Below, piece after piece: positions 58,003 through 64,000 of a DNA stretch of 64,000 nt. The first letter of the stretch is position 1. Every line of letters begins with the position of its first letter. The notes beneath the pieces are model-generated. The model made no database searches. It was not told the origin of the DNA and saw only the letters and a program-made list of their open reading frames with translations. Source of the stretch: DATDAH01 sp963725155 (lineage in GTDB: Bacteria > Actinomycetota > Acidimicrobiia > Acidimicrobiales > DATDAH01); NCBI GenBank assembly GCA_963725155.1, contig CAVRXU010000001.1:1-64000 (forward strand), given 5' to 3'. The position numbers and the translations under genes are program-made.

Positions 58003-58686
58003 ATGCTGATCGTCCGCCGAGGCTCGATCGCCCCGCTCATCATCGGCGCGTCGGCTCTCGTGATCGGAACCGGCCTGTTGATGCTCACCGGCCACGTCCC
58101 GACGGACCGCTCCGCCGTTGCCACCGAACCGGTCGACGCCAACCCCGAAGGCGATGTCGGGGCCTCCTGCGTGGCCGGCCTCGCCGATCCTGCGCTGCGG
58201 GACGGGCCCTACGTCCGGCACCTCGCGGGGTGGACGCACCGGTGCCGGGGCCGGCTGGCCGACGAGTGGTCCGGACCGGTGCGCCTGAGGAGTGGGGACA
58301 GGGCCGCGCCCCTGGCCGCGGTCGAGCTCACCGCGGGGAATGGCGCCGGTCTCCTCCCCGACGTCGGTGGGGTGGTGATGGTGACGGCCAACGCCTGGGC
58401 CCGGGGCGACGCCGCCCGGTGCCCATGCCCGGTCGCCCTCACCCTGGACGACGAGACGCCGGGGGCGGCTTCGGACCGGGACCGGGACCGGATCGGGCCG
58501 TGGAGCGACATCGCCACGCTCAACACCCGCCACGTCTTCCCCATCGACGCGGGCGAGACCAAGTCCTTCACCGCCCGCGGTTCGCTTCTGGACCCGCACG
58601 GGGCCGACGTCGACTACGTGGTCCGGCTCACGGCGGTCTTCATGCCGGTGCCCGCCGAGAGCGACAACACCCTCCGCCAGCCCTGA
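58003..58686 (+). CDS. Hypothetical anchored secreted protein
   Basis: 227 residues. One N-terminal membrane helix (IAPLIIGASALVIGTGLLML), then an external domain with five Cys (SCVAGLA, HRCRGR, ARCPCPVALT) and a beta-rich end (DYVVRLTAVFMPVPAESDNT). No family recognised. Isolated between the regulator remnant and the acyl-CoA dehydrogenase gene. Confidence 0.65.
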   Translation: MLIVRRGSIAPLIIGASALVIGTGLLMLTGHVPTDRSAVATEPVDANPEGDVGASCVAGLADPALRDGPYVRHLAGWTHRCRGRLADEWSGPVRLRSGDRAAPLAAVELTAGNGAGLLPDVGGVVMVTANAWARGDAARCPCPVALTLDDETPGAASDRDRDRIGPWSDIATLNTRHVFPIDAGETKSFTARGSLLDPHGADVDYVVRLTAVFMPVPAESDNTLRQP

Positions 58687-58810
58687 CCGGGCGCATCGGG
58701 TCGATCCGCCGAGCGCACGGCCGGTACGGTTGGCGCCCGCCCGCGGTCGACCGTCATGTTCGGCGGCGAGGGTCGACCGCCAATCCGTTCCCAGGAGTCG
58801 AGGCATCACG

Positions 58811-59905
58811 ATGGATCTGGAGTTCAGCGGCGAGCAGGACATGCTGCGGAAGATGGTGCGGGGCCTGCTGGCCCAGCAAAGCCCGTTGACCAAGGTCCGG
58901 GCATTGGAGGACGACCCCCACGGGTTCGACCCTGCCCTCTGGGACCAGCTGAAGGCGCTCGACCTGGTCGGCCTGCTGCTGCCGGAGGAAGCGGGCGGCT
59001 CCGGCCAGTCGATGCTGGAGGGCGTCATCCTCTACGAGGAGCTGGGCCGGTCGCTGGCCCCCACGCCCCACTTCGTCAGCGCCGTGCTGACGGGCGGGGT
59101 GCTCGCCACGACCGGTGGTCACGACGACCTCCTGGGCGCCATCGCCTCGGGCGACACGATCGCCACGGTTGCCTGGCTGGAGCCCGACGGCGCCTACCGC
59201 CCCCGCGGCATCCAGACCCGGGCCGACGGCGACCGCCTGACCGGCGTGAAGCGCCACGTGCCCTTCGCCGCCGCGGCCGACGTCCTGCTGGTGCTGGCCC
59301 GGACGGGTGACGGTGACGAGGACGTCGAGCTGTTCCTGGTCGACCGGGACGCCGAGGGCGTCACCCTGACCCAGCAGTTCACCATCGCCTCCGACACCCA
59401 GTACCGGGTGGACCTCGACGGCACCGTGGGCGCCAAGGTCGAGGGGGCGAGCTGGGAGACCTGGCACCGGGTCATGCTCGATGGGGCCATCCTCCAGGCC
59501 GCGGCCGCCGTCGGCGGGGCCCGCTACGCGCTGGACATCACCAACCAGTACGCCAAGGACCGCCAGCAGTTCGGCAAGCCCATCGGCGCGTTCCAGTCGC
59601 TGTCCCACTACCTGGCCGACGCCGTCACCCGGGTCGACGGTGCCCAGGTCCTCGTCTACGAGGCGGCCTGGGCCCGGTCGATGGGGCGACCGATCGACCA
59701 GCTCGCCCCCATGGCCAAGCTCTTCGCCGACCAGACCTTCCGCGACGTCACCGCCATGGCCCAGCAGATCTGGGGCGGTGTCGGCTTCACCCTCGAGTAC
59801 GACATCCAGCTCTTCTTCCGCCGGGCCAAGGCCATGCAACTCAACTGGTGGGACGCCCGCCACCTCGAGGACCTGGTCGCCGACGCCGTCCTCGCCGGGG
59901 TCTGA
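58811..59905 (+). CDS. Acyl-CoA dehydrogenase, short form
   Basis: 364 residues, MDLEFSGEQDMLRKMVRGLL. Shorter than the 392-residue enzyme at 54061. FAD/acyl site pieces are reduced (ASGDTIATVAWLEPDGAYRP in place of TEPxAGSD), while GGARYALDITNQYAKDRQQF GKPIGAFQSL and AQQIWGGVGFTLEYDIQLFF are well kept. Such short, altered ACADs are usually one chain of an alpha2beta2 FadE pair. The probable partner is at 54061 or outside the window. Confidence 0.88.
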   Translation: MDLEFSGEQDMLRKMVRGLLAQQSPLTKVRALEDDPHGFDPALWDQLKALDLVGLLLPEEAGGSGQSMLEGVILYEELGRSLAPTPHFVSAVLTGGVLATTGGHDDLLGAIASGDTIATVAWLEPDGAYRPRGIQTRADGDRLTGVKRHVPFAAAADVLLVLARTGDGDEDVELFLVDRDAEGVTLTQQFTIASDTQYRVDLDGTVGAKVEGASWETWHRVMLDGAILQAAAAVGGARYALDITNQYAKDRQQFGKPIGAFQSLSHYLADAVTRVDGAQVLVYEAAWARSMGRPIDQLAPMAKLFADQTFRDVTAMAQQIWGGVGFTLEYDIQLFFRRAKAMQLNWWDARHLEDLVADAVLAGV

Positions 59906-59929
59906 TCCAGCTCGTCGGGCTGGGCCGCC

Positions 59930-61912
59930 TCAAGCGGGGGCGACCTCGACCATGGCGTCGTTGAACCGCGCGCCTCCGGCCAGGTCGGACAGCGTGTCGG
60001 GGGCGAAGGCGTTGGCGGTCAGACCTTCGGGCGTCGACTTGCACCACAAGCCCTTCGGGATCGACGCCACGCCGGGCCGAATGGCGTCGTCCACCGCGAC
60101 GGCGACGGTGATCGAGGCCTGACCGTTGGTGACCACGGCCTGCTGGCCCTGGGTCAGGCCTCTCGACTCGGCGTCGGCCGGGTTCAGGTGCACGCTCGGA
60201 TCGGAGGAGTCGTACTCGCCGAACATGGACGTGATCGTCCGGTTCGTCGCCGGGGTCAGCAGGATCAGCGATCCCCCCGTGACGTCGTTGTCCCGGTAGG
60301 TCGGCAGGCGGTCCGACGTCGGATCCTCGGTGACCAAGCGGGCCTTGCGGGAGTCGGAGCCGGCGTGGGCGGGCCACAGGTCCTTGAACTGGACCGCACC
60401 CTCGGGCTGCAGCCGCAACGGCAACTCGAAGGGCCCGACCATCAGCTCCCGCAGGCGCGCCGGGCTGGGGTCGAAGGCATCGCTCTCGAAGCCGAGGCGG
60501 ATCGCCAGGCCTTGGGCCACCTGGTTGTTGGGCCGGCTCTCGCCGACGGGCGGGATCACCGCCGGGGAGTCCTGCACCCAGTAGCCGCCGTAGCCGGCGA
60601 CGATGTCGTCGACCTCGAAGCTGGTCGTGGCCGGCAGCACGATGTCAGCGAAGCGGGCGGTGTCGGTCATCACCTGGTCGTGGACCACGGTGAAGAGATC
60701 CTCCCGGGACAGGCCCTCGTGGACCGCCGGCTGGTTCGGGGCCGAGGCGGCCGGGTTGGAGCCCTGGACGAAGAGCACGTCGACCGGGCCACCCTCCCCC
60801 GCGAGCACCGCGCCGAACCGGTTCATGTTGACGATGCGCCGGTTCGGGTAGTCGCCTCCACCGAGCACGGCGTTGCGCACGGCCCCGGCCGTCGGGTCCT
60901 CGGCCGGGCTGGTCGCCCCCACGACCCCCGCCCCCGGTCGGCCAAAGGCGCCGGCCAGCACCCACAGGGACATGGCCGCCCGGTGGGCCGAGCCGCCGTT
61001 GCGGTTGCGTTCCATGCCCCAGCCGACCCGCAGCATTGGCGCCCGCGCCCCGACGATGTCGTCGACGAAGCCGGTGATGTCCTCCGGCTCCAGGCCACAC
61101 ACCTCCGCCGCCCGGTCGACCGTCCACTCGGCACAGGCCGCCAGGAACTCGTCGGCCCCCTCGGCGTGCTCGTCGACGAAGGCCCGGTCCACGGCCCCCC
61201 GACGCTCGAGCTCGGCCGCGGCCGCCATGGCCAGGACCACATCGGTGCCCGGCCGCACCGGCAGGAACCGAGTCGCCCGGTCCGCGGCGGGTGTCCGGCG
61301 GGGGTCGATGACCACGACCTTGGCCCCCTCCCGGGCCCGGGCCTCGATGCGGGGCGCCAGGTGGGAGTTGGACACGGTCGGGTTGGCGCCCCAGACCACG
61401 ATGAGGTCGCTGTCGGCCACGTCGGTCGGATCGGCGCTGGGCATGGTCCCCAGCACCAGCCGCCAGGCCTTCGAAGCGGTCGCCGCGCAGATCGTGTGCT
61501 CCACCTCGGCCGCCTGCAGCGCTTCGAACAGCAACGGCGTGAGGCCGTCGCTCTCCATCACGGCGGCTGAGGAGTTGTAGAGGTAGGGCACGACCGACGC
61601 CGGGCCGTGCCCGTCGATGGCGGTGCGGATGCGGTCGGCGATCTCGTCCAGCGCCTCGTCCCAGCCGATCGGCTCGAACTCGCCCGACCCCTTCGGCCCG
61701 GTCCGCCGCAGGGGGGTCATCAGGCGCTGGTCGCCGTGGATGCGCCGGGTCATGCGCCGGACCTTGCGGCAGATCCACCCGTCGGTCAGCGGGTTGGCGG
61801 CCGCCCCTTCGGGCACGGCGTCGATGGCCGTGATCTTCTCGTCCTGCACGGTCACCGAGAGCGAGCACCCGTCGGGGCAGTCCAACGGACAGGCCGTGCT
61901 GATCGTGCTCAC
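59930..61912 (-). CDS. Molybdopterin oxidoreductase (DMSO reductase superfamily)
   Basis: 660 residues. N-terminal 4Fe-4S ligands in TACPLDCPDGCSLSVTV and GWICRKV (four Cys, residues about 8-48). Mo-bisPGD domain: SDLIVVWGANPTVSNSHLAP, KVVVIDPRRTPAADRATRFL, DVLFVQGSNPAASAPNQPAV, IVLPATTSFEVDD. C-terminal molydop-binding barrel (SVHLNPADAESRGLTQGQQA). No twin-Arg signal, so cytoplasmic; no Cys/Sec Mo ligand was recognised. Resembles formate dehydrogenase/assimilatory nitrate reductase-like soluble enzymes; substrate unknown. Confidence 0.86.
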   Translation of the reverse strand: MSTISTACPLDCPDGCSLSVTVQDEKITAIDAVPEGAAANPLTDGWICRKVRRMTRRIHGDQRLMTPLRRTGPKGSGEFEPIGWDEALDEIADRIRTAIDGHGPASVVPYLYNSSAAVMESDGLTPLLFEALQAAEVEHTICAATASKAWRLVLGTMPSADPTDVADSDLIVVWGANPTVSNSHLAPRIEARAREGAKVVVIDPRRTPAADRATRFLPVRPGTDVVLAMAAAAELERRGAVDRAFVDEHAEGADEFLAACAEWTVDRAAEVCGLEPEDITGFVDDIVGARAPMLRVGWGMERNRNGGSAHRAAMSLWVLAGAFGRPGAGVVGATSPAEDPTAGAVRNAVLGGGDYPNRRIVNMNRFGAVLAGEGGPVDVLFVQGSNPAASAPNQPAVHEGLSREDLFTVVHDQVMTDTARFADIVLPATTSFEVDDIVAGYGGYWVQDSPAVIPPVGESRPNNQVAQGLAIRLGFESDAFDPSPARLRELMVGPFELPLRLQPEGAVQFKDLWPAHAGSDSRKARLVTEDPTSDRLPTYRDNDVTGGSLILLTPATNRTITSMFGEYDSSDPSVHLNPADAESRGLTQGQQAVVTNGQASITVAVAVDDAIRPGVASIPKGLWCKSTPEGLTANAFAPDTLSDLAGGARFNDAMVEVAPA

Positions 61913-61935
61913 GGGTGAAGGCTAGACAGGGCGCC

Positions 61936-63042
61936 GTGAGCACCGCCCTCGATTCCGCCCGAGACCTCTTCAGCACCATCGCCGCCAACGCCGAGCGCAC
62001 GTCCCCCGAGCCCGTACCGACCGAGACCGTGGATGCCCTGACCGAAGCCGGGCTCCACGCCATCTCCACGCCCCGGGACGTCGGTGGGTTCGAGCTGTCG
62101 CTGGTCGACCAGATGGATGTCCTGGCCGAGGTCGCCCGCGCGGACGGCTCGGCCGGCTGGTGCCTGCTGGCCAACTCTTCGACCATCGCCTTCTTCGGCG
62201 CGTGGGCCGGTGACGGCTTCGCCGAGAAGCTCTTCGCCGACGGGGTGCCGCTGGCGGCCGGTCAGTTCGCGCCCAACGGCGTGGCTGTCCCCGAGGACGG
62301 CGGCTACCGACTGACCGGCGACTACCAGTTCGGCTCCGGCATCGCCCACTCGTCGTGGGCCGGTGCGGGCACCATCACGGAGGAGCCCGAAGGCACCGAC
62401 CCCCGCTTCCTCTTCGCCCTCATGCCCGTCGACGAGGTCGAGCTGCGGGGCAACTGGGACGTGCTCGGCCTCCAGTCCACGGCCAGCTACGACTATGCCG
62501 TCCGCGACGTCCACGTGACCGAGGAGGCCACGTTCGACTTCTTCGCCCCCGTCCGCCATCGGGGTGGGCCGACCTATGACCTTGGCGTCATGTGCCTGAC
62601 CGCGGTGGGCCACGCCGGCTTCGCCCTCGGGGTCACCCGGCGGGTCCTCGACGAGCTGGTCGAGGTGGCCCGGACCAAGCACCGCATGGGTGCGGCCACA
62701 CCGCTGAAGGACAGCGACCGCTTCGTCTATGCCGTGGGCCAGCTCGAGTCCCGCTTCCGGGCGGCCGAGGCCTGGGTCCACGACGCCGCGGCTGCCGCCG
62801 AGGCCTCGGTGGCCGACGGCGGCCAGCCTGACCTGTCCGCCATCACCGCCTGCCGCCAGGCCAGCGTCTTCACCAGCCAGCAAGGGGCCGACATCGCCCG
62901 GGAGGCCTACCTCCTGGCGGGGACGACGGCCCTGCGGGACGGCCCCCTCCAGACCGCCTTCCGCGACCTCCACGCCGGCAGCCAGCACTTCTTCGCCTCC
63001 GACGCGTCGACCCTCGACTTCGGCCGCGAGCTCCTCGCCTGA
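61936..63042 (+). CDS. ACAD-fold flavin monooxygenase-like protein
   Basis: 368 residues from GTG (MSTALDSARDLFSTIAANAE). ACAD-like fold (LTEAGLHAISTPRDVGGFEL; SAGWCLLANSSTIAFFGAWA; YRLTGDYQFGSGIAHSSWAG), with GSGIAHSSW and the C-terminal REAYLLAGTTALRDGPLQTA FRDLHAGSQHF typical of HpaH/HsaA-like oxygenase components rather than true dehydrogenases. HsaA-type enzymes hydroxylate sterol-derived phenols using reduced flavin. This fits ring catabolism but the substrate is inferred. Divergent from the molybdoenzyme (23 bp). Confidence 0.83.
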   Translation: MSTALDSARDLFSTIAANAERTSPEPVPTETVDALTEAGLHAISTPRDVGGFELSLVDQMDVLAEVARADGSAGWCLLANSSTIAFFGAWAGDGFAEKLFADGVPLAAGQFAPNGVAVPEDGGYRLTGDYQFGSGIAHSSWAGAGTITEEPEGTDPRFLFALMPVDEVELRGNWDVLGLQSTASYDYAVRDVHVTEEATFDFFAPVRHRGGPTYDLGVMCLTAVGHAGFALGVTRRVLDELVEVARTKHRMGAATPLKDSDRFVYAVGQLESRFRAAEAWVHDAAAAAEASVADGGQPDLSAITACRQASVFTSQQGADIAREAYLLAGTTALRDGPLQTAFRDLHAGSQHFFASDASTLDFGRELLA

Positions 63043-63046
63043 AACC

Positions 63047-63097
63047 CCTTCTGGCGGTCGATTCAGCGGTCAGAGCGACCGAATCAAGCGCCAGAGC
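63047..63097. terminator. Imperfect hairpin between convergent genes
   Basis: Arms TTCTGGCG and CGCCAGAG (7 of 8 pairs) enclosing GGTCG and CGACC stems that form alternative pairings. Member of the TTCTGG...CCAGA gene-end family. Lies between the 3' ends of 61936-63042 and 63103-63417. Confidence 0.55.
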
Positions 63098-63102
63098 GTT
63101 GG

Positions 63103-63417
63103 CTAGTCGCGCCAGACGCTGGCCATGTCCATGAGGTCCACACGGACGTGCTTGACGCCGAAGCCGTCGGCGGCCATGCGCCGCTCGGCCATCTCAACGG
63201 CCTGGGCCTCGACCTCGGCGTCGGTGGCCTCGTCCTCGCTGCGCAGCTCGTAACGGAGGTTGAACCAGGTGAGTGCCGGGCTGTAGACGAAGGTGCCCTC
63301 GCGGCTGAACGACGACTGCAGGATGTCGTGCTCGTCGGCCCGGGCCCGCAGCGCGGCCTGCTGCTCCTGGTCGAGCCCGTCGAACTGGCCCCGCACGGTC
63401 GCCCGGAAGATGCGCAC
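63103..63417 (-). CDS. DUF6204 family protein
   Basis: 104 residues: MRIFRATVRGQFDGLDQEQQ, AALRARADEHDILQSSFSRE, GTFVYSPALTWFNLRYEL. The order (FRVTVRG-FD-L, EHD, GT--YD--LT-F-FRYE) matches the actinobacterial DUF6204 family. C-terminal helix and strand (VKHVRVDLMDMASVWRD). Cytoplasmic, function unknown. Confidence 0.78.
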   Translation of the reverse strand: MRIFRATVRGQFDGLDQEQQAALRARADEHDILQSSFSREGTFVYSPALTWFNLRYELRSEDEATDAEVEAQAVEMAERRMAADGFGVKHVRVDLMDMASVWRD

Positions 63418-63444
63418 CCGCCGACCGTAGGTCCGACCCGACGC

Positions 63445-63473
63445 GTTCTGGCCCCGGATTTCGGTGCCAGAAC
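63445..63473. terminator. Short hairpin of the GTTCTGG family
   Basis: Arms GTTCTGGC and GCCAGAAC (8 bp, perfect) with a 13-base loop, between the DUF6204 gene start and the next gene's stop on the same strand. Placed to end the lipoprotein transcript. Confidence 0.6.
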
Positions 63474-63479
63474 TGGGGA

Positions 63480-63977
63480 TCAGGCGGTGGCGGCGACGAG
63501 CTCGCGGTCGCCGACGGGGGCGTCGAGGGTGACCAGGAGCTCCTGGGCTTCGGCCAGCTCGATGCAGTCGGCGCCGGCGGCGTCGGCCCGGCCGCCGACC
63601 TCGAGGCGAATGACGACCTGGTCGGGGCCCTGGTCGACCACGGCGGCCCGGGCGCCATAACAGTCCTGCACGCCGCCGTAGAAGTGGACGAGCACGGCGT
63701 TGGGGTCGTCGGGGTCAGGCACCAGCTCGTCGGGCGTGGCCACGACCGGATCCACCAGGTCGTCGGTCGGCTCGATGCGGGTCCAGGTCACGGCGGTCGA
63801 GCCGTCGTCGGTCCCCGGGAGGCTGGACACCGCCGTGTCGGGATCCACCGTGGTCGTGGTCGAGTCCGACGACCCACCGTCGGCGGCGACGACCTCGTCG
63901 GCATCGTCCCCGCCACAGCCGGCGGCGAGGGCGGCGATGACCAACAGGGGCAACAGGACTCGAGTGAGCAGACGCAT
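63480..63977 (-). CDS. Putative lipoprotein
   Basis: 165 residues; AGGAG upstream supports the ATG. Signal MRLLTRVLLPLLVIAALAAGCG ends in a clean lipobox (LAAGC is one short of LAGC), then Asp/Ser/Thr-rich linker (DGGSSDSTTTTVDPDTAV). The mature domain (AVLVHFYGGVQDCYGARAAV; QVVIRLEVGGRADAAGADCI) has two Cys that probably pair. Such proteins are common orphan lipoproteins of Actinobacteria. Function unknown. Confidence 0.77.
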   Translation of the reverse strand: MRLLTRVLLPLLVIAALAAGCGGDDADEVVAADGGSSDSTTTTVDPDTAVSSLPGTDDGSTAVTWTRIEPTDDLVDPVVATPDELVPDPDDPNAVLVHFYGGVQDCYGARAAVVDQGPDQVVIRLEVGGRADAAGADCIELAEAQELLVTLDAPVGDRELVAATA

Positions 63978-64000
63978 GGGGGGATCTCCTGGTTTCCGGT

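Noticed and set aside
59930..61912. Second selenoprotein (formate-dehydrogenase-like)
   Set aside because: The frame has no internal TGA and no Cys/Sec Mo-ligand motif could be identified.

Overview
The window looks like chromosomal DNA of a high-GC, free-living actinobacterium. GC is roughly 70 percent, GTG starts are common, neighbouring genes are often joined by 4-bp ATGA or GTGA overlaps, and the protein families (DUF6325, DUF6629, DUF2252, SHOCT, F420-type LLM oxidoreductase, TIGR03086) are typical of Actinobacteria. The dense set of CoA-transferase, acyl-CoA dehydrogenase, hot-dog, thiolase and OB-fold genes suggests a lipid- or sterol-degrading lineage such as Acidimicrobiia (Iamia or Ilumatobacter-like). 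This placement is inferred from gene content and was not checked by search.

Region 1 (1 to about 10.7 kb) is accessory. It starts inside a frameshifted MFS exporter and then holds small stress and envelope genes: a lipoprotein, a SHOCT protein, DUF6325, a TMEM175-like channel, DUF2252, two DUF1269-like proteins, a three-helix-bundle protein, a PLDc_N membrane protein, a MalT-type LuxR regulator and an N-terminally shortened cation/proton antiporter. Several joints look like deletion scars.

Region 2 (about 10.7 to 22.1 kb) is a candidate integrated island. It lies between a tRNA 3'-half at 10.71 kb and an intact initiator tRNA (CAU) at 21.99-22.07 kb, with a complete tyrosine integrase next to the tRNA 3' end. 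Cargo: an HD-GYP-like/LuxR regulator, an alpha/beta hydrolase, an ABM-fold protein, decayed SDR and cupin genes, an ABC1 kinase, a MarR-ClC operon, and two ArsR-SRPBCC operons.

Region 3 (22.1 to 64 kb) looks like ordinary chromosome rich in catabolic genes. It includes a paired M24 peptidase and degenerate M24 protein, an amidohydrolase/D-aminoacylase/SDR operon, a PCMT-erythromycin esterase fusion flanked by rearranged repeats, a cyclopropane synthase-like methyltransferase, an RDD protein with a nonapeptide-repeat partner, a frameshifted P450, a sulfite-oxidase-like molybdoenzyme, duplicated cupins, a thiolase/OB-fold/HMG-CoA-synthase-like operon, two CaiB-type CoA transferases, two acyl-CoA dehydrogenases, two MaoC-type hot-dog proteins and a large molybdopterin oxidoreductase. 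Together these suggest beta-oxidation-like breakdown of bulky acyl or ring substrates.

The most interesting locus is 39303-40328. It is a redoxin gene whose first redox cysteine codon is an in-frame TGA, followed 20 nt later by the apical loop of a perfect 6-bp hairpin. This fits a selenoprotein with a bacterial SECIS element. Other notable signals are a family of long perfect hairpins at gene ends (arms beginning GTTCTGG or GTTCCGG), a MarR operator overlapping its own start codon, and several apparent pseudoenzymes. No rRNA genes, CRISPR arrays or transposases were seen.
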